Shown: positions 54,197 to 62,725 of the stretch, piece after piece
Layout: each line of letters opens with the position of its first letter
Numbering within the stretch: position 1 is the first letter of the stretch
NCBI GenBank assembly: GCA_017936605.1
Contig: JAGBFH010000024.1
Location: 1-64,000, forward strand
Reading direction: 5' to 3'
DNA length: 64,000 bases
Source of the DNA: Tidjanibacter sp.
Lineage (GTDB): Bacteria > Bacteroidota > Bacteroidia > Bacteroidales > Rikenellaceae
Position numbers and translations under genes: made by a program
The notes under the pieces: generated by a model
Seen by the model: only the letters and a program-made list of their open reading frames with translations
The model's database searches: none
What the model was told of the DNA's origin: nothing

Positions 54197-55213
54197 TTAT
54201 TTGCGGCCGGCCTCGCCCGAGAGCAGACCACACGCCGCCTTGATATCCTCGCCCCTGGAGGCGCGGATGGTTGTCATAATGCCCTTATTGGTGAGGGTGT
54301 CGCGGAAGCGTATCATCTTCTCGCCGTCGGGGCTCACATAGGGCGAGTCGGGGATGGCGTGGAAACGGATGAGGTTTATGCGACACTTGAGTCCGTCGAG
54401 TAGTCGGCAGAGCTCCTTGATGTGCTCGGGCGAGTCGTTCATACCCTTGAGCACGATATACTCGAAGCTCACTCGGCGCTGATGGCTGAAATCATACTGC
54501 TTCAGTAGTGCTACAACCTCGCGTATGGGAAAGGCTTTTTCGACGGGCATAATCTCCTTGCGTTGCTCGCCAAAGGGGTTGTGGAGCGATACGGCAAGGT
54601 GCACCTGCGACTCCTCCAAAAAACGCTTCAGGTTGGGGATGACACCCACCGTCGAGAGGGTAATCCTCGTGGGACTCCAGCCGAAACCCCACGCCGAGGT
54701 CATCACCTCCAGCGCACGCATAACATTGTCGGGATTGTCGAGCGGCTCACCCATACCCATTAGCACCACATTCGTAATGCGCTCTCTTTCGGGCAGTGAG
54801 CATATCTGGTTGAGAATCTCGGCCACGGTGAGGTCGCCGTGGTAGCCGCCACGGCCCGTGAAGCAGAACTTGCACCCCATCTTGCAGCCCGCCTGTGAGG
54901 AGATGCAGAGTGTGGCGCGGTCACCGTCGGGAATGAAGGCGCTCTCGATGCGCTGTCCGCCGCCCACGACGAAGATATACTTTTTGGTGCCGTCCGAACT
55001 CTCCGACACGCTCACGGGGGCACTGAGCCCTAAGGTGTAGTGCTCAGCGAGGGCCTTGCGACCCGCCAGCGAGATGTTGGTCATCTGCTCAAAAGAGGTC
55101 GCCCCCTTCTTGTATATCCACTCGGCCAGCTGTGTGGCGGCGAACTTGGGTAGCCCCACGGCCTGTGCTACGGCCTTGAGCTCCTCGACATTCTTTCCTA
55201 AAAGTGACTCCAT
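54197..55213 (-). CDS. rlmN: 23S rRNA (adenine-2503-C2)-methyltransferase
   Basis: The 338-aa radical-SAM enzyme methylates A2503 of 23S rRNA and an adenine in certain tRNAs. The iron-sulfur cluster Cys are at 110, 114 and 117 (CKMGCKFC). Cys328 near the end (ACGLLSG) is the methyl-carrying residue. VLMGMGEPLDN and YVMLKGVND-type sequence (here YIVLKGMNDS) also fit. The start MESLLGKN matches the family's usual N-terminus, and the promoter box is so near that the transcript is probably leaderless. Confidence 0.95.
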   Translation of the reverse strand: MESLLGKNVEELKAVAQAVGLPKFAATQLAEWIYKKGATSFEQMTNISLAGRKALAEHYTLGLSAPVSVSESSDGTKKYIFVVGGGQRIESAFIPDGDRATLCISSQAGCKMGCKFCFTGRGGYHGDLTVAEILNQICSLPERERITNVVLMGMGEPLDNPDNVMRALEVMTSAWGFGWSPTRITLSTVGVIPNLKRFLEESQVHLAVSLHNPFGEQRKEIMPVEKAFPIREVVALLKQYDFSHQRRVSFEYIVLKGMNDSPEHIKELCRLLDGLKCRINLIRFHAIPDSPYVSPDGEKMIRFRDTLTNKGIMTTIRASRGEDIKAACGLLSGEAGRK

Positions 55214-55217
55214 ACCG

Positions 55218-55225
55218 CAAAGATA
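55218..55225 (-). promoter_or_regulatory. -7 box for rlmN, adjoining the start codon
   Basis: TATCTTTG on the minus strand ends only four bases before the rlmN ATG at 55213. Transcription would start at or very near the start codon. Confidence 0.6.
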
Positions 55226-55311
55226 GGGCTCAATCTTGAAACTTGAAAACTCCGCCCCGTTTTTTTGCCTCCAAAGGGGGCGAGCAGTGTCCGTTTGGGC
55301 AAAAAATGTTG

Positions 55312-55319
55312 TACCTTTG
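55312..55319 (+). promoter_or_regulatory. -7 box for the deformylase gene
   Basis: TACCTTTG fits TAnnTTTG, 23 bases before the ATG at 55343. The nearest TTTG (55294-55297) is only 14 bases away. Confidence 0.5.
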
Positions 55320-55342
55320 CGCTAAATAAAGAGTTTTTTTGT

Positions 55343-55933
55343 ATGAAACAGACAATCAAAAAATACCTGCTTTTGTTGGTGTCTCCGCTCCTGATGGTCG
55401 GCTGTGGGTCGGCGTGGAGCCAGGGCGAGAGGAGGCTCATAAATGAGGCCGCCTACTCGAGAATGAGGGTTACGACTATTGCTTGCAAGGCCGACTCGCT
55501 GTTGTTGCGAACGGTGTGCAGTCCGCTGACACGCAAGCACATAGAGGCCCCCGAGTTTGGCCGACTGGTGGCCTCAATGATAGAGACCGTTATGGACCCC
55601 GAGAATGAGGGTGTGGGCATTGCCGCGCCTCAGGTGGGCATCCTCGGAAGGGTGGTTGTGGTGCAGCGATTCGACAAGGCGGGCACCCCCTTTGAGGTCT
55701 ATGTGAATCCGGAGATTGTGGCTCGCAGCGAGAGTGTTGCCCTCGGTCCCGAGGGGTGCCTCTCGGTGCCCGACCGTAGAGAGGAGGTGGCCCGAGCTAC
55801 GGAGATAATCCTCCGCTACCGCGACGCTGTGACCTTCGAGCCCCGCGAGGAGGTTGTCGAGGGCTTCACCGCCGTCATATTCCAACACGAGATTGACCAC
55901 CTCGACGGCATCCTCTACATCGACCGTTTGTAG
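55343..55933 (+). CDS. def: Peptide deformylase with a lipoprotein signal peptide
   Basis: The 196-aa protein has the three deformylase motifs intact: GVGIAAPQ (90-97), EGCLS (137-141, metal Cys139) and QHEIDH (181-186, His182, catalytic Glu183, His186). Deformylase removes the formyl group from new proteins and is normally cytosolic. Here the motif domain is preceded by a clear lipoprotein signal (KK, a hydrophobic core, LLMVGC with Cys21) that would place it outside the inner membrane. The frame is open upstream to 55265, but the ATG at 55343 is preceded by a promoter box and begins the signal peptide. It may be a specialised second deformylase. Confidence 0.88.
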   Translation: MKQTIKKYLLLLVSPLLMVGCGSAWSQGERRLINEAAYSRMRVTTIACKADSLLLRTVCSPLTRKHIEAPEFGRLVASMIETVMDPENEGVGIAAPQVGILGRVVVVQRFDKAGTPFEVYVNPEIVARSESVALGPEGCLSVPDRREEVARATEIILRYRDAVTFEPREEVVEGFTAVIFQHEIDHLDGILYIDRL

Positions 55934-55960
55934 GTGCCCTGAAAGGTATTCTCCACAAAA

Positions 55961-55990
55961 AAAAGGCAGCCAATTCGGCTGCCTGCTTTT
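55961..55990. terminator. Bidirectional terminator between def and tRNA-Ala
   Basis: GGCAGCC and GGCTGCC pair around AATTC with A runs on the left and T on the right, so both converging genes have a T run after the stem. Confidence 0.85.
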
Positions 55991-55992
55991 TG

Positions 55993-56066
<74 letters not shown>

Positions 56067-56080
56067 ATCGTTTTACGGTG

Positions 56081-56088
56081 CAAATATA
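56081..56088 (-). promoter_or_regulatory. -7 box for tRNA-Ala
   Basis: TATATTTG on the minus strand, 14 bases upstream of the mature tRNA. Confidence 0.6.
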
Positions 56089-56120
56089 CACATTTTTCTA
56101 AATAAAAAAGCGTTTCGTGC

Positions 56121-56149
56121 TTTGTTTTCGTTTTTTCTTCATATATTTG
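56121..56149 (+). promoter_or_regulatory. Promoter of tonB
   Basis: TTTG (56121-56124) and TATATTTG (56142-56149) are 17 bases apart. A second -7-like box, TACTTTTG, lies at 56154-56161. The leader of about 75 bases carries a stem GCCCTCT-AA-AGAGGGC. Confidence 0.6.
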
Positions 56150-56233
56150 TGGGTACTTTTGTGCGCTATGCGCAAAAGGGGCCCTCTAAAGAGGGCGCAA
56201 GACGAAGAATAACAAATTAAAAAACATAGAACA

Positions 56234-56914
56234 ATGGAAGTTAAAAAGAACCCAAAAGTTGACCTTGAGAACAAAAAAGGTATTTATCTGGAGATTGGTA
56301 TGATTGTGGCTTTGGCTCTCTGTATCGTTGCATTCAGCGTGGGTCAGACCAAGAAGACCATTGAGATTGTGACTGTGTCGGGTCCCGAGGTGGAGATTGA
56401 GCTCGTGGATGTTACCAAAACCGAGGAGCCCAAAACTCAGGCTCCCGTAAAGCAGTCCGTGAAACTCATTACCAATATGATTAATGTGGTGAAAGATGAC
56501 GCCCGCATTGACGACTCCGAGTTCTCGTTTGCCGACTTCACCGAGGAGGAGATCATCGTTGAGGAGGTAGAGGTTAAAGAGGAGGTTGTTGAGGAGCAGG
56601 TCTTCGTGAAAGTAGAGCGTATGCCCTCGTTTGCAGGTGGTGACCTCAACACTTTCCGTCAGTGGTTTGGTGGCGAGTTCAAATATCCCCAGATTGCTAT
56701 GGAGAACGGTATCCAGGGTACTGTTGTTGTGAAGTTCGTGGTGGAGAAAGACGGCCGTCTGACCAATGTGGAGTTCTTGCAGTCGCCCGACCCCGTATTC
56801 AACGACGAGGTTATCCGCGTGCTGAAGAAGTCGCCCAGGTGGACTCCCGGTTACCAGGGTGATAAGCCCGTGCGCGTAAGCTATGTGCTTCCCATCAAAC
56901 TCAACCTCCAGTAG
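56234..56914 (+). CDS. tonB: Energy transducer TonB
   Basis: The 226-aa protein has a short cytoplasmic N-terminus, one membrane anchor (IGMIVALALCIVAFSVG, about 21-37), a Glu/Val-rich periplasmic linker (about 95-125) instead of the usual Pro-rich one, and a C-terminal TonB domain (about 132-226: YPQIAMENGIQGTVVVKFVV, then VLPIKLNLQ). It passes energy from ExbB/ExbD to outer-membrane receptors. The exb operon lies 39 kb away. It is monocistronic with its own promoter and terminator. Confidence 0.94.
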   Translation: MEVKKNPKVDLENKKGIYLEIGMIVALALCIVAFSVGQTKKTIEIVTVSGPEVEIELVDVTKTEEPKTQAPVKQSVKLITNMINVVKDDARIDDSEFSFADFTEEEIIVEEVEVKEEVVEEQVFVKVERMPSFAGGDLNTFRQWFGGEFKYPQIAMENGIQGTVVVKFVVEKDGRLTNVEFLQSPDPVFNDEVIRVLKKSPRWTPGYQGDKPVRVSYVLPIKLNLQ

Positions 56915-56956
56915 TTAGAGTACGAGTCGCACAAACGGCAAAAAAACAATATAGAT

Positions 56957-56990
56957 GAGGGGACTCGCCTTTTGGAGGGTCCCCTCTTTT
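56957..56990 (+). terminator. Terminator of tonB
   Basis: GAGGGGAC pairs with GTCCCCTC, followed by TTTT. Confidence 0.8.
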
Positions 56991-57061
56991 AAGAGGCCGA
57001 CCTCAAGCGAGAGCGAGTGCGCGTTGCACCCAAGGAGATGTCGTCCTAAATCAGATAGACT

Positions 57062-58273
57062 ATGGCAGAGCAGAATAACAACAACCTTCCGACAATAGAG
57101 CGCGACTACCAGAGGGCCGTGCTTGTGGCTGTGTGTCGTGACCGTCAGCCTATGGCGCAGGTGGAGGAGTACCTCGACGAGCTCGAGTTCCTCGCCGAGA
57201 CCGCCCATATTGTCACCGAGCATCGCTTTGTGCAGAAACTCTCCACGCCCGACAGCCGCTACTTTGTGGGCCCCGGCAAGCTGGAGGAGATTAGGGACTG
57301 GTGCGAGGAGCAGGAGATTGATGTGGTCATCTTTGATGATGAACTCTCGCCCTCCCAAACCCGCAATATCGAGAAGGTGGTAGGCCGCCGCATCTCGGAC
57401 CGCACACGCCTCATCCTCGACATCTTTGTGCAGAGGGCCCGCACAGCCTACGCCAAGACGCAGGTCAAGTTGGCCCAGTATGAGTATATGCTGCCCCGCC
57501 TGACGGGTATGTGGACCCACCTGGAGCGCCAGCGTGGTGGTACGGGTACCCGTGGAGGCTCGGGTGAGAGGGAGATTGAGACCGACCGAAGGGTTGTGCG
57601 CAACAACATCTCGAAACTCAAGGAGGAGCTCAAAAAAATAGACCGTCAGATGGCGGTGCAGCGTAGTAATAGGGGCTCGATGGTGAGGGTGGCCCTTGTG
57701 GGCTATACCAATGTGGGCAAGTCGACGCTTATGAACCTCATCAGCAAGAGCGATGTCTTCGCCGAGAATAAACTCTTTGCGACACTCGATACGACGGTGA
57801 GGAAGGTGGTCTTCGACAACCTCCCGTTCCTGATGTCCGATACGGTAGGTTTCATCCGCAAACTGCCCACTCAGCTTGTGGAGGCCTTCAAGTCGACCCT
57901 CGATGAGGTGAGGGAGGCCGACCTGCTGATTCATGTGGTGGACATCTCGCACCCCGCCTTTGAGGACCAGCTCAATGTGGTCAAGCAGACACTGGCCGAA
58001 ATCGGTGCAAGCGACAAGCCCGTCTATCTGGTCTTCAACAAGATAGATGCCTACACCTGGACCCCCAAGGAGGAGGACGACCTCACGCCCGCCACGCGCG
58101 AAAATATCTCACTCGAGGAGTTGCAGCGCAGCTGGATAGCCAAGGCCAACACCCCCTGCATCTTCCTCTCGGCCAAGACCAAGGCCAATATCGAGAAGTT
58201 CCGCAGCGACCTCTACGGTATGGTGCGCGAAATTCACGCCGGCCGCTACCCGTTCAATAATTTCCTCTATTAG
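57062..58273 (+). CDS. hflX: GTPase HflX
   Basis: The 403-aa ribosome-associated GTPase splits stalled or idle ribosomes. The N-terminal HflX domain ends in a helical region (GGTGTRGGSGEREIETDRR at about 160-178). The G domain has GYTNVGKST (about 214-222), DTVGF and NKID. Length and order are standard. It stands between tonB and upp with about 65 bases to upp. Confidence 0.95.
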   Translation: MAEQNNNNLPTIERDYQRAVLVAVCRDRQPMAQVEEYLDELEFLAETAHIVTEHRFVQKLSTPDSRYFVGPGKLEEIRDWCEEQEIDVVIFDDELSPSQTRNIEKVVGRRISDRTRLILDIFVQRARTAYAKTQVKLAQYEYMLPRLTGMWTHLERQRGGTGTRGGSGEREIETDRRVVRNNISKLKEELKKIDRQMAVQRSNRGSMVRVALVGYTNVGKSTLMNLISKSDVFAENKLFATLDTTVRKVVFDNLPFLMSDTVGFIRKLPTQLVEAFKSTLDEVREADLLIHVVDISHPAFEDQLNVVKQTLAEIGASDKPVYLVFNKIDAYTWTPKEEDDLTPATRENISLEELQRSWIAKANTPCIFLSAKTKANIEKFRSDLYGMVREIHAGRYPFNNFLY

Positions 58274-58339
58274 CTCGCGGGTGTGGTCGCCCCACAACAA
58301 GGCAAACAAAAAGTATTAACACATATAATATAAATAGGT

Positions 58340-58993
58340 ATGGTACACATTCTTGACAAGGAGAGTTCTATTCTCAACAAGTTTTTGGCAGAGATTCGTG
58401 ATGTGAATATTCAGGGCGACAGTATGCGCTTTCGTCGCAACCTGGAGCGTATAGCCGAGATTTGCGCCTATGAGATTAGCCGCACACTCAACTACACTCC
58501 ACAGATTGTAGAGACCCCTCTGGGCGAGGCACAGGTGATGCTCTCCACCGACAAGATTGTGCTTGCCACCATCCTGCGTGCAGGCCTTCCCTTCCACCGC
58601 GGCTTCCTCAACTACTTCGATGACGCACAGAACGCCTTTGTCACCGCCTATCGCAAGCACCACAAGGATGGCTCATTCGAGGTGAAGGTGGAGTATATTT
58701 CGTGTGGTCAGCTCGAGGGTAAGGTGCTGATACTGGTAGACCCAATGCTCGCTACGGGCACCTCGTTGGTCTACTCCTATGAGGCACTTGTGGCCAAGGG
58801 TGGCGCACCCAAGGAGCTCCATGTGGCTGCTGTTATTGCCAGTGAGGCCGGCGTGGAGTATGCCGAGAAACATCTGCCCCACGGCACTCACATCTGGTGT
58901 GCCTCGGTAGACCCCGAGCTCTCAGCCCAGAGCTACATCATCCCTGGCTTGGGTGATGCTGGAGATTTGGCGTATGGGTCCAAACTCGACTAA
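58340..58993 (+). CDS. upp: Uracil phosphoribosyltransferase
   Basis: The 217-aa salvage enzyme makes UMP from uracil and PRPP. The PRPP loop VDPMLATGTSL (about 133-143) and the C-terminal uracil-binding part (IPGLGDAGDLAYG) are visible. The stop codon overlaps the left end of a terminal-inverted-repeat element. Confidence 0.94.
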   Translation: MVHILDKESSILNKFLAEIRDVNIQGDSMRFRRNLERIAEICAYEISRTLNYTPQIVETPLGEAQVMLSTDKIVLATILRAGLPFHRGFLNYFDDAQNAFVTAYRKHHKDGSFEVKVEYISCGQLEGKVLILVDPMLATGTSLVYSYEALVAKGGAPKELHVAAVIASEAGVEYAEKHLPHGTHIWCASVDPELSAQSYIIPGLGDAGDLAYGSKLD

Positions 58994-59114
58994 AAAACGC
59001 ATATAGCGAGCGACTACTGCGTTATACAACAAAAATGCCCTGGCATTTACGCTTAGTAATATGCCAGGGCATTTTTGTTGTAAGCCTTGTATTCATCTCG
59101 CTATCTGCGTTTTT
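58993..59114. repeat. Terminal-inverted-repeat element at the upp stop codon
   Basis: The left end AAAAACGCATATAGCGAG (58993-59010) starts in the TAA stop. The right end CTCGCTATCTGCGTTTTT (59097-59114) is its inverse with one mismatch in 18. The inside is a long perfect hairpin. It is related to 29963-30086; the ends are alike, the insides differ. Confidence 0.78.
59025..59082 (+). terminator. Long hairpin downstream of upp
   Basis: A perfect 22-bp stem (arms start TACAACAAAAATGCCC and end GGGCATTTTTGTTGTA) encloses a 14-base loop. The T run lies within the right arm after GGGCA. It probably ends upp transcription or protects its 3' end. Confidence 0.75.
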
Positions 59115-59460
59115 ACTTTCAATGGAAAGCGGTCTGGAGCCCCACCAGCACTCGTAGCGGCCGTTGCCGCCTGCGGGCCTCGCCCATCTTGTTGGCAAAA
59201 AATTCCCCTCGCTCTATGCGTTTTTACTTTCAAGGGGAAGCGGCCTGGAGCACCACCATCACAAAAGGGTCGTTACGACCCCGCCCTATGCGTTTATTTT
59301 TGTCTACCGACGCCCGACGACAGTCTACCGTCTACCGACAATGGGGCCTATAAGCCCCATAGGTCCCATAGGTCTTTAAGGACCTTAAGGACCTTAGGGA
59401 GTTTAAGGAATTTAGAGAATTTAGGGATTCCACCTAAGTCCCCTCCATAATTTTCAATTT
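59115..59460. repeat. Repeat segment related to 30087-30172, then decamer repeats
   Basis: There is no gene. CTTTCAATGGAAAGCGG and CGCTCTATGCGTTTTT recur (again at about 59211-59226), as do GGGTCGTTACGACCC and GCGGGCCTCGCCCATC. From 59340 the CCCATAGG decamers and AAGGACCTT nonamers of the composite family follow. Confidence 0.75.
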
Positions 59461-59860
59461 TCAATTGTCGCAAATGCGAGTAAGCGAGGGTAGAGGCTGC
59501 TTGCAGACTATGCCGAGCGAGAGCATTTTAGACAAAACTAAGTTTTGTCAATTTCCTTTTGGCCCTTTCGGCCCCTTCTGCCCCTTTACAAAAGTTCACG
59601 GGTTACAAAAATGTAACCCGTGAACTTTTTGTGGGTCGTCGGTAGACCTTTGACAGACCTCTCCCGCCTTCGGCACCCTCCCCTAACTTAGGGGAGGGGA
59701 AAGGGCCAAAAAGGGCCAAAAAGGCCAAAGGGCCCAAAAGGGCTTATGGGTCCCATAGGTCCCATAGGTCCTTAAGGAATCTCCCATTTCTCTCATTTCT
59801 CCCATTCCTCCCATCTCTCCCATTCCTCTACCGAAGCACTACAGACCTTCGACTTTAGAC
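59461..59860. repeat. Composite intergenic repeat cluster, copy 4
   Basis: There is no gene. It holds a palindrome with arms GACAAAAC/GTTTTGTC (59532-59550), a long stem with arms AAAGTTCACGGGTTACA (59591-59630), one palindrome unit (59656-59698), GGGCC-AAAA runs, CCCATAGGT decamers and CTCCCATTT nonamers (about 59771-59827). Confidence 0.8.
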
Positions 59861-59862
59861 AA

Positions 59863-59902
59863 AAAACCTCGCGGGTATTAATTTTAATACCCGCGAGGTT
59901 TT
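59863..59902 (-). terminator. Terminator of the dnaX-tyrS-M28 genes
   Basis: AAAACCTCGCGGGTATTAA pairs with TTAATACCCGCGAGGTTTT around a short loop, 17 bases past the M28 stop, with T residues next on the minus strand. Confidence 0.88.
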
Positions 59903-59919
59903 GTAAGCTGACCGCACCC

Positions 59920-61362
59920 TTAGAAGTAAATGCCTAATGTGCAATAACTTGTGCGGTTGTAGATTGTGGGGCCCGAGGTGTAGACGGGGGTGAGGCCATA
60001 GCGGTTGTTGCCCTCGATGTAGAAGCCCGCAATGCGTACACCGAGGCTCCACTGCCAGCCCATTTCGCTCTCCGAAAGGCCGAGGTGGGAGAGGCCGCAG
60101 AGCTCCTTATTCTGCTTGGCGAGGAGGTTTCGGCTATAGTAGCAGCCAATGGTCGCATAGATGCACGAGTTGCCCTTGGTCTTGAGCATCAGCTCCACAG
60201 GCACTGTCACAGCGCCCGTCGAGATGGTCTGTGCGGGGCCGAAGGGGTCGTCGGTATCCATAGGCGTGAGGGCCTTGCGGCGCTCAAAGGTCGCGCCCGT
60301 GCGGAAGCCGAAGTGTTTATGGGTATAGAGCACCGAGAGACCGAGGTTCCAGGCACCTGCCTCGCGGCCGCGCAGTGCGGTGCCGGGGTAGGTGTGGTGG
60401 TTGTCACCCCCCGAGTAGGCGATGCCGAAGAGGAGGTTGTTGGTGCCGCTATTGTGCTTGCGTGCAACCTTGCCCGAGGCCACGACAGCCTCGCTCTGGT
60501 CGATGCGCACAATGGCATCGGCAAGCATCTGGGTGATGGAGGCAAGTCCCTTGTAATCAATCCTTGAGGCCACATCCTGGGGTGAGTGGTAGGCCGAATC
60601 CTTACCCGTAGAGAGCGACAGTGTGGGGATGTTTTTCTCGGCAAAGGCTTCGGTGTCCGTGGCGGTCATAATGCTCGTCTCGAACCTTACGGGCTTGAGC
60701 GCGATGCCTGCCTTGCTTGCCACTTCGCCAAGCAACTCTTCGCTGCCCTCGAGGGTGCCCACGCCCTCAATGGTGAGTTTCCCCTGGCCGAGCAGTCCCA
60801 CCATATCCATATTGACCATCACCTTCACCTCCTCGGTGCGGAACCTGTCGGCGAGGTCTTGCGAGCCGTGGAGGCCGTTCTCCTCGGCATCAAAGGCGGC
60901 AAAGATGAGGGTATGGGTGGGCTTGTAATTCATTGTCGTAAAGAGCCTTGCGAGCTCAATGAGGGCTGCGGTGCCCGAGGCGTTGTCGTTGGCGCCCGCA
61001 TAGAGTTCGCCCTCGTCGGTGCCGAGGTGGTCGTAGTGGGCACCGATGATGATGTACCTATCCCTCGCGGTGCCCTCTATGCGCCCCACTACATTGCGGA
61101 ACACTCCGTCCTCAAACGCTGTGGTAAAGGGGTGGAAGAAGTCTGCCCTCTGGAAAGGTTTGAGCCCCATAGCGTCGAACTCGTTGCTGATGTACTCGGC
61201 AGCCATACGCGCGCCTGTCGAGCCCGCCTTGCGCCCCTCGAGTGTGGGACTGGTGAGGAACTCTATGTGGCTCTGAAGGTTTGCGGCCACATCGAAGGGT
61301 TGCGCGAAACCAAAAAGTAGCGACGCCGAGAGCGCCGCTACAAGTGTGAGAAATCTCTTCAT
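59920..61362 (-). CDS. M28 family peptidase with a C-terminal barrel-like domain
   Basis: The 480-aa protein has a signal peptide (LLFGFAQ, about 21) and an M28 aminopeptidase domain to about residue 300. Its zinc ligands and catalytic residues are in GAHYDHLG (His109), GANDNASG (Asp126), DAEENGLHGS (Glu160, Glu161), NMDMVG (Asp186) and AYHSPQD. Residues of about 305-480 have alternating strands (WNLGLSVLYTHKHFGFRTG, WSLGVRIAGFYIEG) and end in an aromatic residue (LGIYF), as outer-membrane barrels do. The usual M28 protein ends at the peptidase domain, so this looks like a fusion. It follows tyrS by three bases. Confidence 0.85.
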   Translation of the reverse strand: MKRFLTLVAALSASLLFGFAQPFDVAANLQSHIEFLTSPTLEGRKAGSTGARMAAEYISNEFDAMGLKPFQRADFFHPFTTAFEDGVFRNVVGRIEGTARDRYIIIGAHYDHLGTDEGELYAGANDNASGTAALIELARLFTTMNYKPTHTLIFAAFDAEENGLHGSQDLADRFRTEEVKVMVNMDMVGLLGQGKLTIEGVGTLEGSEELLGEVASKAGIALKPVRFETSIMTATDTEAFAEKNIPTLSLSTGKDSAYHSPQDVASRIDYKGLASITQMLADAIVRIDQSEAVVASGKVARKHNSGTNNLLFGIAYSGGDNHHTYPGTALRGREAGAWNLGLSVLYTHKHFGFRTGATFERRKALTPMDTDDPFGPAQTISTGAVTVPVELMLKTKGNSCIYATIGCYYSRNLLAKQNKELCGLSHLGLSESEMGWQWSLGVRIAGFYIEGNNRYGLTPVYTSGPTIYNRTSYCTLGIYF

Positions 61363-61365
61363 AAT

Positions 61366-62661
61366 CTACTCTGCTATAATGATATAGTAGTTCTTCTTGC
61401 CCTTCTGAACAAGCAGATACTTGCCTGCAATCAGCTGCTCGGAGGTAACCCTTAGGTAGGGGTCTGCAATTTTCTCCTTGTTAAGCGAAATGCCGCCGCC
61501 CTGAATCAGCTTGCGCAACTCGCCCTTGGAGGGGAATACGGGGGCTTTCTCTACGCAGAGCGAGAGGAAGTCCACGCCCTCGGAGAGTTCCGAGGCTGCA
61601 ACCTTATATTGGGGCACACCCTCGAACACCTGGAGGAATGTCTGCTCATCAATAGTTTTGAGCGCCTCGCCCGCGCCTGCACCAAAGAGGATGCCGCTGG
61701 CAGCAACAGCCTTCTCGTACTCCTCCCTCGAGTGAATCATAACGGTAATCTCCTCTGCCAGACGCTTTTGAAGTTTGCGCTCGTGGGGAGCGGCCTCGTG
61801 CTCGGCGATGAGGGTGTCGATGGTGGGTTTGTCGAGCAGGGTGAAGATTTTGATGTAGCTCTTGGCGTCCTCGTCGCTCACATTGAGCCAGAACTGGTAG
61901 AACTTATAGGGCGAGGTGTAGCGGGCGTCGAGCCACACATTGCCGCTCTCGGTCTTGCCAAACTTGGTGCCATCGGCCTTCTTGATAAGGGGGCAGGTGA
62001 GCGCGAAAGCGTCGTTTGCACCCTTCTTGCGGCGGATGAGCTCCGTACCGGTGGTGATGTTGCCCCACTGGTCGCTGCCGCCGAGCTGGAGTTTACAGCC
62101 GTGAGCCTCGTAGAGGTGGTAGAAGTCGTAGCCCTGAACGAGCTGATAGGTGAACTCGGTGAACGACATACCGTCGCCCTCACCGTTAAACCTCTTCTTC
62201 ACGGAGTCCTTGGCCATCATATAGTTCACTGTGATGTGCTTGCCCACATCGCGGATGAACTCGAGGAACGAAAACTCCTTCATCCAGTCGTAGTTGTTCA
62301 CCAGAAGGGCAGCATTGGGAGCGTCGCTGTCGAAGTCGATGAGCTTCGAGAGCTGGCGTTTGATGCTCTCCTGATTGTGGCGCAAGGTGGCCTCATCCAG
62401 CAGGTTACGCTCCTGCGACTTACCCGAGGGGTCGCCAATCATACCGGTTGCGCCACCCACAAGAGCGATGGGGCGGTGGCCGCAGCGCTGGAGGTGTTTG
62501 AGTATCATTACGCCCACAAGGTGACCGATGTGCAGCGAGTCTGCTGTGGGGTCAATGCCGAGGTAGGCGGTGGTCATCTCCTTCTGGAGTTGTTCTTCGG
62601 TGCCGGGCATGATATCGTGAATCATACCTCTCCATTTGAGTTCTTCTACGAAATTAATCAT
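61366..62661 (-). CDS. tyrS: Tyrosyl-tRNA synthetase
   Basis: The 431-aa class I enzyme has HIGH at 44-47 (SLHIGHLVG) and KFGKT in place of KMSKS (about residue 230). [15 protein letters not shown] and [10 protein letters not shown] are the tyrosine- and ATP-binding parts. The C-terminal S4-like RNA-binding domain covers about 360-431. It attaches Tyr to tRNA-Tyr. Confidence 0.96.
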   Translation of the reverse strand: MINFVEELKWRGMIHDIMPGTEEQLQKEMTTAYLGIDPTADSLHIGHLVGVMILKHLQRCGHRPIALVGGATGMIGDPSGKSQERNLLDEATLRHNQESIKRQLSKLIDFDSDAPNAALLVNNYDWMKEFSFLEFIRDVGKHITVNYMMAKDSVKKRFNGEGDGMSFTEFTYQLVQGYDFYHLYEAHGCKLQLGGSDQWGNITTGTELIRRKKGANDAFALTCPLIKKADGTKFGKTESGNVWLDARYTSPYKFYQFWLNVSDEDAKSYIKIFTLLDKPTIDTLIAEHEAAPHERKLQKRLAEEITVMIHSREEYEKAVAASGILFGAGAGEALKTIDEQTFLQVFEGVPQYKVAASELSEGVDFLSLCVEKAPVFPSKGELRKLIQGGGISLNKEKIADPYLRVTSEQLIAGKYLLVQKGKKNYYIIIAE

Positions 62662-62725
62662 CTTTCCAATAATCTCTTTTTATATGTTTTTTCCTCTTTT
62701 TCGTAACTATTCCCTCGCTCGTAGG

